From: Acidobacteriota bacterium
GTDB lineage: Bacteria; Acidobacteriota; Blastocatellia; Pyrinomonadales; Pyrinomonadaceae
DNA length: 64,000 bases
Assembly: GCA_019639115.1 (NCBI GenBank)
Contig: JAHBSM010000003.1
Coordinates: 1 to 64,000, forward strand
Direction: 5' to 3'
Each line of letters begins with the position of its first letter. Position 1 is the first letter of the stretch. The position numbers and the translations under genes are program-made. Below the pieces are notes generated by a model. That model was not told where the DNA came from and did no database searches. It worked only from the letters and a program-made list of their open reading frames with translations. Shown here in pieces: positions 1 to 8,979 of this stretch.

Positions 1-274
1 CGTCTAAAGAGGCTTTCGCGAGGGTTCGGGTCTTCGCCTCGCGGTCGAGGTCCTCGATCCTTATTGCGATCCCTCCAAGCGTATAAAGGAATCGTGTTAC
101 GTTCTTGATCTGTGTCGCTACCTTGTCTGAACCGGAGCGTATATCCGCCGCCGCATTCGAAGGCGGCTGAGTTGCGGCCGGCTTCCTGGCGGTCGGCCTC
201 TTTTGACCAAAGGCCGACGAGCCTAGCAGAACGACCACCACGGCCGCGATGAGTATCGATATTGCATTTTTCAT
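1..274 (-). CDS. Secreted protein of unknown function, partial (C-terminus outside window)
   Basis: Reading the minus strand from an ATG at 274 gives an open frame of 91 codons running off the left edge. It begins MKNAISILIAAVVVVLLGSS followed by AFGQK, a typical signal peptide with a probable cleavage after AFG. A Lys/Pro/Ala-rich stretch follows, then a more regular helical-looking region (residues about 45-90) rich in charged residues. No family is recognisable from this piece. It is divergent from lipB, with a 50-base gap that must carry both promoters. Signal peptide and open frame are seen directly; function is unknown. Confidence 0.6.
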   Translation of the reverse strand, partial: MKNAISILIAAVVVVLLGSSAFGQKRPTARKPAATQPPSNAAADIRSGSDKVATQIKNVTRFLYTLGGIAIRIEDLDREAKTRTLAKASLD

Positions 275-324
275 AGGGCAAAGAGGCTTTAATCGCAGAC
301 GCAAACATCCTATCATAAAAAAAG

Positions 325-990
325 ATGCGTGATAGAGAGCTTGAAGTTCGCCGACTCGGACGCCTCGGATATGCCGAGGCCCTTGATATGCAGCGGTCGC
401 TCGAGGCCGAGGTCATATCAGAGCGTGCTCGCGACTACTTGATGCTGCTCGAACATCCGCATACTTTCACGCTCGGCCGTCGGTCTAAAGAGGGTGGCGT
501 ATTGGCTACGGCTGAGACGCTTCGAGGGTTAGGTATTGAGGTCCACGAGATCAATCGCGGGGGAAAGGTAACCTATCACGGAATAGGCCAGATCGTCGGA
601 TACCCGATAATATCGCTCTCGCCTGAGCGCGAGGACGTACATCGTTACGTCCGCGACCTCGAAGAAGTGCTGATGCGGACCATGGCCGACTTCGGCATAG
701 ACTCTTTCAGGATCGAAGGCCTTACCGGCGTACACACGACCGAAGGCAAGGTCGCCGCGATCGGAGTTCATATCAAACGATGGGTCACGACCCACGGGTT
801 TGCCTTGAACGTCAATACGGACCTTTCCTATTACAACTGGATAATCGCCTGCGACGGCGAACCGGTAACGTCGATGGACAGGCTGCTCGGACATGCGGTG
901 GACATGGCCAGTGTCGAAGATCGGATCGAAGCTAATTTTCGCGATGTCTTTGATTATCCAAGCTACAGGGAAACCGCGAAGGCGGCCTGA
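325..990 (+). CDS. lipB: Octanoyltransferase LipB
   Basis: Transfers octanoyl from octanoyl-ACP to the lipoyl domains of 2-oxoacid dehydrogenases and the glycine cleavage H protein, the first step of endogenous lipoate synthesis in the cytoplasm. The 221-residue length is normal. Family landmarks are visible: the RGGKVTYHGIGQ block at residues 78-89, the catalytic lysine in EGKVAAIGVH (K142) and the acyl-accepting cysteine in IIACDG (C176). The ATG at 325 is preceded by an A-rich stretch and no clear Shine-Dalgarno. No lipA is adjacent, but a lipoate-dependent E1 component is encoded later in the window (55271-57412). Assignment rests on conserved catalytic residues and is secure. Confidence 0.95.
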   Translation: MRDRELEVRRLGRLGYAEALDMQRSLEAEVISERARDYLMLLEHPHTFTLGRRSKEGGVLATAETLRGLGIEVHEINRGGKVTYHGIGQIVGYPIISLSPEREDVHRYVRDLEEVLMRTMADFGIDSFRIEGLTGVHTTEGKVAAIGVHIKRWVTTHGFALNVNTDLSYYNWIIACDGEPVTSMDRLLGHAVDMASVEDRIEANFRDVFDYPSYRETAKAA

Positions 991-1021
991 GACAACACAT
1001 GCAATTCGTATCGGAGGAACC

Positions 1022-1951
1022 ATGAGAACAGCCGGACTTTTGTTTTTAGCATTTTTCATCACTGCCTGCTCCGGATCGAACTCCGCAAACACTTCGCAGT
1101 TGAACGGAGCAAACGCAAATGTCGCGACCGATCGGGATCAGGTCTTGAAGGTCGTTGAGCGTCCGCAAAAGATCAAGGATCTAATGGCCTCACGAGGCGA
1201 GCAGGACTCGGCAATGCCGAAGCTCAAGATACTTGAACCCTCGGCCAACTCGGTCATTGCGTCATCGACGGTGAAGGTCAAACTAGAGATATCAGGCGAC
1301 CTCAAAGGGTATATGCCGGGGATGAACGAAGAGACCCACACTGGCAATCACATTCACGTGATCCTCGATGATCAGCCATACGAGGCATATTACGATATTG
1401 GCCGTGCCTTTGAGCTGCGCAATGTTTCCGACGGTGAGCATACAATAAGGGTCTTCCCATCGCGGCCATGGCATGAAAGCTACAAGAACGACGGAGCATT
1501 TCAAATGGTCAAGTTCACCGTCAAGGGCGGCGGAGCCGACGCGACAAAACCTGCGACGGCCGATGGTAAGACGATGTCGAACGCAAATACCTCGCCTACT
1601 CCCGAGGGCAAAGACATGAAAGCGAGCACGGCCGGCGCGGTCGATCCGTCAAAGCCGCTTCTCACTTACAGCCGTCCAAAAGGCGAATACAAAAGTGACG
1701 ACGCGAACGTTATAATGATCGATTTCTGGCTCGCTAACGCCAAGCTTGTAGATGACGGCGGCAAGTATCGGGTTCGATATTCGGTGGATGGATTCAAATC
1801 GAATTTCATAACCAAATGGGAGCCGATCTGGCTTACCGGATGGCCGGCAGGCAAATATTCCATAAAGCTGGAACTCACCGACTCCGAAGGCAACCTAGTG
1901 GACAACGGAGGATATAACTCAACTACTCGCGAGATAACGATCACGCGGTGA
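1022..1951 (+). CDS. Lipoprotein with two beta-sandwich-like domains, unknown function
   Basis: The start is the ATG at 1022, chosen because a GGAGG ribosome site sits just upstream and the resulting N-terminus is a lipoprotein signal (MRTAGLLFLAFFITAC, lipobox cysteine C16). An upstream in-frame start inside lipB would not give a signal peptide. The 309-residue product has a low-complexity Asn/Ala linker after the cysteine. A domain at about residues 55-165 contains a His-rich HTGNHIHVILDD motif, followed by a Thr/Lys-rich linker. A second domain at about 200-309 ends in a strand-rich segment. This looks like a periplasmic two-domain lipoprotein; no enzyme motif is recognised. An intrinsic terminator follows at 1994-2022. 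Confidence 0.75.
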   Translation: MRTAGLLFLAFFITACSGSNSANTSQLNGANANVATDRDQVLKVVERPQKIKDLMASRGEQDSAMPKLKILEPSANSVIASSTVKVKLEISGDLKGYMPGMNEETHTGNHIHVILDDQPYEAYYDIGRAFELRNVSDGEHTIRVFPSRPWHESYKNDGAFQMVKFTVKGGGADATKPATADGKTMSNANTSPTPEGKDMKASTAGAVDPSKPLLTYSRPKGEYKSDDANVIMIDFWLANAKLVDDGGKYRVRYSVDGFKSNFITKWEPIWLTGWPAGKYSIKLELTDSEGNLVDNGGYNSTTREITITR

Positions 1952-1993
1952 CGGCGAGTTTCGTCTTTCAGACCAATGTAGATTAGAGTATAT

Positions 1994-2022
1994 GAACAGG
2001 CTTGACGGCCTGTTCTATTTTT
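1994..2022 (+). terminator. Intrinsic terminator directly abutting the next start codon
   Basis: Perfect 8-bp stem GAACAGGC/GCCTGTTC (1994-2001 with 2008-2015), loop TTGACG, followed by TATTTTT. It lies 43 bases after the lipoprotein stop. Its T tract ends exactly at the ATG (2023) of the esterase gene, so it occupies the position where that gene would have a ribosome binding site. Confidence 0.8.
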
Positions 2023-2757
2023 ATGAGACGTGAGATCACCTCTTGGTACAGCCACAACCTCGGCATGGAGATGCCGCTTGTCGTATATGGTCATTCGGGC
2101 TACCCGCTGCTGATGTTCCCGACCGCGGCCGCTGACTATTTGGAATACGAACGATTCTATCTGGTAGATGCGATCAAAGACTATGTCGAAGCCGGGTTGA
2201 TCAAGGCTTTCTCGATCAATTCGGTCAATCGATACAGCTTGCTGAACAAGGAATCGCACCCGGCCTGGAAGGTCGAGATGCTGGCGCGGTACGACCGCTA
2301 CATCACCGACGAAGTGCTTCCGCTCATCCGCAACGAAAGCGGAGCCGAGGCACGGCCCTTGACCACGGGAGCTTCGCTTGGGGCGTTCCTGGCTGCGAAC
2401 ACATATTTCAAACACCCTGATCTCTTTCGCGGAACGATATCAATGAGCGGAAGCTACGATATTTACAATTATCTTGAGAGTTACTACGACGACAACGTGT
2501 ACTTCAACAATCCGATGATGTACCTCAAGAATCTGAACGACGACTATCATTTGCCGCGGCTGCGTCACGCCGACTCGATAGTGATAGTATCCGGACAAGG
2601 AAGCTACGAAGCTCCTGACCGCAGCCGCGAACTCTCCGGCGTACTTCATTCGAAAGGCATCCCGCACCGGCTCGAACTTTGGGGGCACGATGTCAATCAC
2701 GACTGGCCGTGGTGGCGCAAGATGCTGCCCTTTTATTTGGGCGAATTTCTTCGATAG
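2023..2757 (+). CDS. Alpha/beta-hydrolase fold esterase (COG4947-like)
   Basis: A 244-residue cytoplasmic hydrolase of the putative esterase group. The start is set at the ATG at 2023, giving MRREITSWYSHNLGMEMPLV, where homologues of this type usually begin. A TTG seven codons earlier lies inside the terminator hairpin and is less likely. The nucleophile elbow is GASLGAF, near residue 117. The late catalytic histidine is probably in the GHDVNHDWPWW motif near the C-terminus. Similar proteins are annotated only as esterases and the substrate is unknown. There is no visible Shine-Dalgarno because the preceding hairpin occupies that space. A terminator follows at 2785. Confidence 0.75.
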   Translation: MRREITSWYSHNLGMEMPLVVYGHSGYPLLMFPTAAADYLEYERFYLVDAIKDYVEAGLIKAFSINSVNRYSLLNKESHPAWKVEMLARYDRYITDEVLPLIRNESGAEARPLTTGASLGAFLAANTYFKHPDLFRGTISMSGSYDIYNYLESYYDDNVYFNNPMMYLKNLNDDYHLPRLRHADSIVIVSGQGSYEAPDRSRELSGVLHSKGIPHRLELWGHDVNHDWPWWRKMLPFYLGEFLR

Positions 2758-2784
2758 CCGTTTCGCGGCCGCCAAGATCACGAA

Positions 2785-2823
2785 CGCCGGGCCGGATCAT
2801 ATCCAGCCCGGCGATCCTTTTTT
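2785..2823 (+). terminator. Intrinsic terminator of the esterase gene
   Basis: Perfect 8-bp stem CGCCGGGC/GCCCGGCG (2785-2792 with 2806-2813), 13-base loop, then a T-rich tail at 2815-2823. It sits between the esterase and the convergent PBP gene, whose stop codon is at 2826. Confidence 0.85.
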
Positions 2824-2825
2824 GG

Positions 2826-5390
2826 CTAGCCGTCGCCTTTCTTGCCCTTTCTTTTAGTGCCGTCTATCCTTTCGGGCTGCGGCTCGGCACGCGGGGTCGG
2901 CTGCGATACGGGCGGCCGCGACACTGGCGGACGCTCGACCGGAGGATTCGGCCGTTCAGGCCTCGGATCGTTGTCGATGGGCCTCTCCGGCGGCGTCTTG
3001 TCCGGCGGCGTAAGTTCGGGGCCGTCGGGTATCTTCACATCAGGAATGGCTGTACCCGTTACTTTCTTTCCACTGGCGTCGGCCTCTTCGAGTTTCTCGA
3101 GTTCCTCGCGTTTGTTTCGCTCCATCAGCCGCTTGATATCAGGCGGCATCGGCGGAGCGGACGGAAATGACTCGCGCGGTTTGTCCTTCATGAATGGGAT
3201 CATGAATGCGTTGAAGTACGGTACGGCGCCGTGGCCTCCCGTCATGTTGCCGCCAAGATTGGTCTTGCGGAGTGGATTTCCCATCCAGACGCCGGCCACA
3301 TAGGTCGGCGTATAACCCAGGAACCAAACGTCGGTATGGTCGTTGACGGTGCCGGTCTTGCCCGCCAGCGGATGCCCGCCGGCGCTCGCACCGGCTGCAG
3401 TACCGCCGCCGCTGGTAACGCCTCGCATCATCTCGACCATTGTCAAAGCGACGTATTCGCTTGTGACCTTGGTGCTTGCGCCGTCAAATTCTTCGAGCAA
3501 CGCTCCGTCGCGATTGTAAACCTTTCGGATCAGGTGCGGCTGAATCCTGACACCCTTGTTCGGGAATGCGGAGTAGGCCGCGGTCATCTCTAACAGCGAC
3601 GCTTCGCTCGCGCCCAGCGCCGACGGCAGGCTCGGAGCCATCGGGTTTGTTATCCCGAAACGACGAACCATCTGTGCGCCAGCCTGTATGCCGACCTGTT
3701 CAAGCAAGTGGACCGCCGCCAAATTGTACGATTTGGCCAGGGCGATCTTCATCGGAACATTTGGGTGGCTGGCGCTGCCGTCGTAGTTATGCGGCGACCA
3801 TCCACCGCGTTTTATCGGAGCTCCGCTGACTATCATATCCGGCGTCATGCCGTCTTCGACCGCCGCCGCATAAATGTAAGGCTTGTATGCCGAACCCGTC
3901 TGCCTCAGGCCTTGGGTGGCGTTGTTGAATTTGCTCGTGTGGAAGTCGTATCCGCCGACCATTGCGACGATCTCGCCCGTCTTTGCATTGATACAGACGA
4001 TACCGGCCTGAACTTCGGGCACCTGCTGCAACTCTACCTCGAGCGTCTTATTGTCGTTATCGACCTTTTTTATCAGGAACTCGGCCAGGAATCCGGGCTT
4101 GAGTTCATCTTTTGGGCGTTTTCCGCTGCGGCCCATATTCCCGGCCCGAACGATCGCTTTGTATCTGCCAAATCGGACGCCGACCTCATCAGCTCCGGGA
4201 TTGACCTTCATCACGAGGCCTTTTATATACTCGCCCTCTTTGTAATCGTCACCGTACCAGTCAGCATGCTTATAGGCGTTGAGCGTTTTTTCAATGTCTT
4301 TAGGGTCGGTCAGCGGCTGATCGTTCTCGTCAACCAGAATGTTCTTGTAATCCGACCGCCAGGGACGCCCCCGATCATATGATCGCAGGCCTTCGCGTAC
4401 CGCTTTTGTCGCGAGCTTTTGAGCGTTGACGTTGATCGTTGTGTAAACCTTGAGGCCGCCCTGCGCGACGCGGGTCGTATATTTTTCCTCAAGGTATTTG
4501 CGGACCTCTTCGACTGGATAATCCCAAGGGCTCGATTTTGGCTGTGATTGATAGTATGCCGTTCCGGCCAATTCGATGGGCTTGGCCTTTGCCGCCGCCA
4601 CCTCCGATTCCGAATAGCGGTCGGGGTAGTATTTGGCCATCTGATCAAGGACGATATCACGCCGCATCTTTGCCTTCTCCATGCTTCGCGTCGGCGAATA
4701 CTCCGGAGATTTGGGGATCGCCGCCAGCAAAGCGGCTTCCTCAAGCGAGAGGTCCTTGAGCGATTTACCAAAATACGTCCGTGCTCCCGCTTCGAATCCG
4801 TAGGCTCCGGCTCCGAGGAACACGTAGTTCATATACATCTCGAGGATCTGATCTTTTGTATAAAGCCGCTCGATCTGGAGCGCGACCGCCCATTCATTGA
4901 CCTTACGCGTGTAGGTCTGGTCCTTGTACAGGAACAAGTTCTTGGCAAGCTGTTGAGTGATCGTCGAGGCTCCTTCGGTCTTGCCGGAGGTGATGTTCTT
5001 GTAAATAGCACCGGCAATGCGATACGGATCGATGCCTATGTGGTCGCGATACCGGTAGTCCTCGATCGCCAGCAAGGCATCTACGACGCGGTCCGGAACA
5101 TCCTGCATCTTGACCGGGATACGCTTTTCGATAGCGAACTCCGCAAGTACGGTCTCGCCGTCATCGGCATATATTGTTGTCACCTGCGGAGGCCTATATG
5201 TCGCAAGTGCCGACACCTCGACCGAGTAACGCGAGTTATTGAGGTAATGCGCCGACAACGCCCCGGTAAGTGAACCTGCGGTCAACGCGAGCATTACCGC
5301 ACTGAGAAACAACATCATCGGCGAGAGACGTCCGCGCTCGCTGCCGGCTGTGCCGCCTGCTATCGGGAGACGCCTTACTTCTGTAGCCAT
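2826..5390 (-). CDS. Class A penicillin-binding protein (PBP1A type)
   Basis: Bifunctional peptidoglycan glycosyltransferase/transpeptidase of the inner membrane with a periplasmic catalytic part. The 854-residue chain has a short cytoplasmic tail, one membrane helix (about residues 23-48), and a GT51 domain with catalytic Glu in LLAIEDYRYRDHIG (E110) and the TITQQLAKN motif. The transpeptidase has S500-x-x-K503 (TGSAYKP), S554-Y-N556 and K678-T-G. The last 80-odd residues are Pro/Arg/Lys-rich and disordered-looking. The gene starts 10 bases after rodA ends, so it is the last gene of the mreC-mreD-mrdA-rodA operon, which ties this bifunctional synthase to the elongation machinery. Family assignment is secure; the exact 1A/1B naming is not. 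Confidence 0.93.
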   Translation of the reverse strand: MATEVRRLPIAGGTAGSERGRLSPMMLFLSAVMLALTAGSLTGALSAHYLNNSRYSVEVSALATYRPPQVTTIYADDGETVLAEFAIEKRIPVKMQDVPDRVVDALLAIEDYRYRDHIGIDPYRIAGAIYKNITSGKTEGASTITQQLAKNLFLYKDQTYTRKVNEWAVALQIERLYTKDQILEMYMNYVFLGAGAYGFEAGARTYFGKSLKDLSLEEAALLAAIPKSPEYSPTRSMEKAKMRRDIVLDQMAKYYPDRYSESEVAAAKAKPIELAGTAYYQSQPKSSPWDYPVEEVRKYLEEKYTTRVAQGGLKVYTTINVNAQKLATKAVREGLRSYDRGRPWRSDYKNILVDENDQPLTDPKDIEKTLNAYKHADWYGDDYKEGEYIKGLVMKVNPGADEVGVRFGRYKAIVRAGNMGRSGKRPKDELKPGFLAEFLIKKVDNDNKTLEVELQQVPEVQAGIVCINAKTGEIVAMVGGYDFHTSKFNNATQGLRQTGSAYKPYIYAAAVEDGMTPDMIVSGAPIKRGGWSPHNYDGSASHPNVPMKIALAKSYNLAAVHLLEQVGIQAGAQMVRRFGITNPMAPSLPSALGASEASLLEMTAAYSAFPNKGVRIQPHLIRKVYNRDGALLEEFDGASTKVTSEYVALTMVEMMRGVTSGGGTAAGASAGGHPLAGKTGTVNDHTDVWFLGYTPTYVAGVWMGNPLRKTNLGGNMTGGHGAVPYFNAFMIPFMKDKPRESFPSAPPMPPDIKRLMERNKREELEKLEEADASGKKVTGTAIPDVKIPDGPELTPPDKTPPERPIDNDPRPERPNPPVERPPVSRPPVSQPTPRAEPQPERIDGTKRKGKKGDG

Positions 5391-5400
5391 AAGAACCTCA

Positions 5401-6519
5401 TCAATTCACGAATCTGCGGAGTTTGACGCTTACAACGAAGCCTATCGCAATAAAGGTCGATAAGATCGCAGACAGCCCTGCGCTCATCAGCGGCAGGGGA
5501 ACACCTATGACGGGCAGGAATCCTAACGCCATTCCGACGTTCATAAAGATCTGGAACGTCATTCCGCATACGATTGACATTATAACAAGCATACCGCCCC
5601 TGTCCGAAGCTTCTCTCGCACCCGAGATCATCCGCGTCAGCAAGACCGCATAGGCCAGCAGCAGCGATATGCATCCAATGAACCCAGTATTCTCGGCCGT
5701 CACTGCAAAGATAAAATCGGTATGCGGCTCGGGCAGGAATTTCAGAACGCTCTGAGATGTCTCGGTATCGCCTTTGATGCCGGTTACGCCACCCTTGCCG
5801 ACAGTTATGACAGATTGGATGGTGTGATAACCGTATCCGCGCGGATCTACGCTGTCGGGATCGATTATGGCGTTGATCCGCTCCTGCTGATAGCGTTTGA
5901 TCACGCCGGCTTTGACCCCGACGATATACGCCGTCGGCACAAATATTGCGACCGCGACCACCGCCAACACGACGTATCGAACCTTTATAGCGGACAAAAA
6001 GAAGACCGCCGCTAGTATCGGGAAATAAGTGATGGCCTGGCCCGCGTCAGGCTCAAGCATTATGAGAGCGATGGGCGCCGCAAATATCAGCCCGCCGACG
6101 ATCATCTCGCGGAATCTAAGGACCGACGTCCGACGCTCCCCGAAATACTTGGCAAGCATTAGCACGGTCGGTATCTTGACGAATTCCGACGGCTGGAACT
6201 GGCCAACGACGGGCAGCTTCAGCCATGCCTTCTGTCCGTGGCTCTCGTGACCGAGCGGTGTCAGCACGAGCAGCAGCAGGAATAACCCGACAGCATAGAA
6301 TACCGGAGCCAGGTCGATAAGCCGCCGGTAATCGTAGAAGGCTATAAAGAAGAATCCGACCAGGGCGATCCCGATGCCCAGGATCTGTTTTGACCAATAA
6401 GTCTCATCCGGGGCCGCATTCCTGATCTGCCACACACCGAAGAAACTGATAAGCAAAGCTATCAACAGCGTCTGCCAATCAAAATCACGGAAGTCGCGTT
6501 TTTCGATGATAGCGGCCAT
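5401..6519 (-). CDS. rodA: Rod shape-determining glycosyltransferase RodA (SEDS family)
   Basis: SEDS-family peptidoglycan polymerase of the elongasome, working with PBP2. The 372-residue protein has about ten membrane helices and the SEDS landmarks. These include the AWLKLPVVGQFQPSEFVK block, the LEPDAGQAI motif whose Asp is catalytically essential in RodA, the ERINAIIDPDSVDPRGYGYH loop and a C-terminal PLPLMSAGLSAILST segment. Its ATG overlaps the mrdA stop by one base (TAATG), indicating translational coupling with PBP2, its known partner. FtsW is the alternative SEDS protein, but the PBP2/MreCD neighbourhood favours RodA. Confidence 0.95.
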   Translation of the reverse strand: MAAIIEKRDFRDFDWQTLLIALLISFFGVWQIRNAAPDETYWSKQILGIGIALVGFFFIAFYDYRRLIDLAPVFYAVGLFLLLLVLTPLGHESHGQKAWLKLPVVGQFQPSEFVKIPTVLMLAKYFGERRTSVLRFREMIVGGLIFAAPIALIMLEPDAGQAITYFPILAAVFFLSAIKVRYVVLAVVAVAIFVPTAYIVGVKAGVIKRYQQERINAIIDPDSVDPRGYGYHTIQSVITVGKGGVTGIKGDTETSQSVLKFLPEPHTDFIFAVTAENTGFIGCISLLLAYAVLLTRMISGAREASDRGGMLVIMSIVCGMTFQIFMNVGMALGFLPVIGVPLPLMSAGLSAILSTFIAIGFVVSVKLRRFVN

Positions 6520-8411
6520 TAACGGGCGGCGACCTCCCGATCGGACGGCTGCTCGCGGTTTCGCTTCGCTAGATAGGTCTCATAAACGCCTTTCGACGCA
6601 GGCGCCGCAAAACTGCCGCCGAATCCGACGTTCTCGATCAACGCTACCATCGCGATCTCAGGCTTGTAGGCCGGTGCAAAACTTACGAACCACGCGTGAT
6701 CCTTCTTGTCGCCGGTATCTTTGCCCAGCTCGGCGACCTGTGCGGTGCCGGTCTTGCCGGCGATCTCGAAGTTCGCCATCCTTATCGCTCCGGCCGTGCC
6801 GCCTCCATTCACAACGCCCCACATTCCCTTGATGATCATGTCCCACTGATCGTCCGCGGCAACCAGCATCCGAGGTTCGGTATTCTGGTAAAGAAAGCCC
6901 TGTCTCGCCGGAAAGTAGTTGCTCTCGCCTTCGTTACCCACAGCGGCGATAGGCTTGATCTCACGCATCAGATGCGGCGTATATTGTTTACCTCGCATAC
7001 CGATCGCGGCGATCGCGTGAAGCATCGAGATCGGAGTAACGACCACCGTGTCCTGTCCAATGCCTGAATAGACCGTACGGATATCGCTCCATTTCCCTTC
7101 GCGTTTTACAACATACGGCATCCAAGATTTCGGTGTTTGAGGCACTTTTTCGTTCGGCAGGTCGATACCGGAACGCTTGTCATAGCCGAAATCCTCGACC
7201 ATTTTTATCACACCCTCGATACCCATCTTCAATGCGAGGCGGTAGTAATAGCCGTCACATGATTTCGTGATAGCGAAGCTCAGCGGCGGAGCACCATGGC
7301 TGCCCATACATCGTGTGAATTTGTTGCCGATAGTGATACCGCCGCCGCAGACCAGATTGGACTTCTCGACCGAGATCGCTCCTTGCTGGAGACCGGCCAG
7401 CGACTCAGGTATCTTCCACGTCGAGCCCGGAGGATATCGGCCCTGAATCGCTCGGTTGTACAGCGGCCGCTTCTCGTCCTGCCAATAGGCGGCGATCTGC
7501 TTGCGGCCCTCGGGCGTCGAGCTGCCGGTAACAAAGATATTCGGGTCAAAGGACGGAGCCGACGCGAGGGCAAAGAGTTCGCCGTTGTTAGGATCCATCG
7601 CCACGATCGTCCCGCGTTTTGTCGGAGTTTCAGAGAGCCGCTTCTCAGCCTCAAGCTGCAGATCGAGATCGATCGTCGTGACAAGGTCCTGGCCCGATTG
7701 GGGCTCGACGCGTTCGAGTTCGGCTTGGACGCGGCCGCGGCTGTCCACCATCACCTTCCTGTAACCCGGACGCCCTCGCAGGTATTCGTCGTAGTACTGC
7801 TCCAGCCCTCCTTTGCCTATTATGTCGCCCGGACGAAAACCTTTCTGCTTATACTCATCCTGTTCGAGCTGTTTCGGGCTGATCTCGCCGACGTAGCCGA
7901 GCACGTGTGCCAGCGTCGTGCCAAGCGGATAGTTCCGTCTCGGTTGCAGCTCGACGCGCAGCTCCGGAAACTCCAGCGAATGCGCTTCGACCCAGGCGAT
8001 GTCAGCGATATTCACGTTCTCTTTGAGCACCATCGATTCGAACTCGTGCTGCTTCTTGAGCAAATTCAGACGCTCGACTACGAACTGACGCTCGAGCGCG
8101 AGCCCGCGTGAATAATCGTCCACGCGCTCACGCGGATCGATGGATTTGAACGCCTCGTTCGAGATGACGATGTTGTAGGTCGGCCGCGAATCAACCAGCA
8201 GTTTGCCGTTCCGGTCGAATATCGCTCCCCGTGGTGCCGGAATCTGTATAAGACGGACACGTTGATTCTCGGCGCGTTCGCTGTAGTAATCGCCCTTTAC
8301 GATCTGCAGTGCGTAGAGCCTGACGCCGAGTATGGCCACAACGACAAACACCAATATCTGTATCGTGCCGACACGAGCTCGCAGATTTTGAACGTGATCG
8401 TAGATCTTCAT
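6519..8411 (-). CDS. mrdA: Penicillin-binding protein 2 (elongation transpeptidase)
   Basis: Class B PBP that cross-links peptidoglycan during lateral wall growth in complex with RodA. The 630 residues comprise an N-terminal membrane helix (about 18-36), a pedestal domain beginning RAENQRVRLIQIPAPRGAIFDRNG, and a transpeptidase domain with the SxxK serine in RYPPGSTWKIPESLAG. An SxN-equivalent lies near SFAITKSCDGYYY and the KTG motif is in FEIAGKTGTAQVAELG. The gene begins 19 bases after mreD and overlaps rodA by one base. Length and gene order are typical of mrdA. Confidence 0.95.
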   Translation of the reverse strand: MKIYDHVQNLRARVGTIQILVFVVVAILGVRLYALQIVKGDYYSERAENQRVRLIQIPAPRGAIFDRNGKLLVDSRPTYNIVISNEAFKSIDPRERVDDYSRGLALERQFVVERLNLLKKQHEFESMVLKENVNIADIAWVEAHSLEFPELRVELQPRRNYPLGTTLAHVLGYVGEISPKQLEQDEYKQKGFRPGDIIGKGGLEQYYDEYLRGRPGYRKVMVDSRGRVQAELERVEPQSGQDLVTTIDLDLQLEAEKRLSETPTKRGTIVAMDPNNGELFALASAPSFDPNIFVTGSSTPEGRKQIAAYWQDEKRPLYNRAIQGRYPPGSTWKIPESLAGLQQGAISVEKSNLVCGGGITIGNKFTRCMGSHGAPPLSFAITKSCDGYYYRLALKMGIEGVIKMVEDFGYDKRSGIDLPNEKVPQTPKSWMPYVVKREGKWSDIRTVYSGIGQDTVVVTPISMLHAIAAIGMRGKQYTPHLMREIKPIAAVGNEGESNYFPARQGFLYQNTEPRMLVAADDQWDMIIKGMWGVVNGGGTAGAIRMANFEIAGKTGTAQVAELGKDTGDKKDHAWFVSFAPAYKPEIAMVALIENVGFGGSFAAPASKGVYETYLAKRNREQPSDREVAAR

Positions 8412-8430
8412 CGCTTTTAACCCAACCTTG

Positions 8431-8976
8431 TCATTTGCCGAGCCGTATAGGATTCCGACGGCGCGTCTGACGCCGCGGGGTGAACATCTCCCGCCGTTTC
8501 GGGCGAAGCTTGCCGGCGGATATCGCCTCCATCAGCATAAAGACCAGTGTGCCGCCTATCATCGTGCCCATCAACGAATATCCAAGCGTGATAAGAGCGT
8601 TGCCCACGGGGCCCTGCCCGAACAGCCTGTTGACACCGACAAAGACCAGGTTCGAGACCAAACTCGCACTGGCTATGACGGGTATCCTGAGAAGCAGGTT
8701 GTCCAGGTAAACACGGCGTGCCACTTCAGAGACTGCGAACGCAACGACCACTTTTGCGAACGCTCCGGATCCAAGAAGCCCTCCGCTAAGTGCATCAACA
8801 GCTATACCTGACAAGAATGCGAATATCAGTGCTCGGATCGCATTACGCTGCAGCGCCGCATACACGATCACGATCAATGGCAGATCGACATACGCGAACG
8901 CCTCGTTGACATTCCGCAGGGTCCATTGCAGCACGATCGCCGCTATCAATGCTAAGGTGAGCTTTACGCCTTCCAT
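8431..8976 (-). CDS. mreD: Rod shape-determining membrane protein MreD
   Basis: Small integral membrane component of the elongasome. The 181 residues contain five or six predicted helices, the conserved FLSGIAVDALSGGLLG loop and a basic cytoplasmic tail (KLRPKRREMFTPRRQTRRRN). MreD sequences are poorly conserved, so the call leans on topology and on its place between mreC (three bases upstream) and mrdA (19 bases downstream). Confidence 0.88.
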   Translation of the reverse strand: MEGVKLTLALIAAIVLQWTLRNVNEAFAYVDLPLIVIVYAALQRNAIRALIFAFLSGIAVDALSGGLLGSGAFAKVVVAFAVSEVARRVYLDNLLLRIPVIASASLVSNLVFVGVNRLFGQGPVGNALITLGYSLMGTMIGGTLVFMLMEAISAGKLRPKRREMFTPRRQTRRRNPIRLGK

Positions 8977-8979
8977 CGG

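Noticed and set aside
893-1021. N-terminal extension of the lipoprotein from an upstream start
   Set aside because: It overlaps lipB, lacks a ribosome site and hides the lipoprotein signal that begins at the ATG at 1022 behind GGAGG.
4548-5273. 241-codon plus-strand frame opposite the class A PBP gene
   Set aside because: Shadow of the real coding strand with no start signal.
7296-8111. 271-codon plus-strand frame opposite mrdA
   Set aside because: Mirror frame of a conserved gene in GC-rich DNA; its composition is arginine-heavy and it matches no fold.
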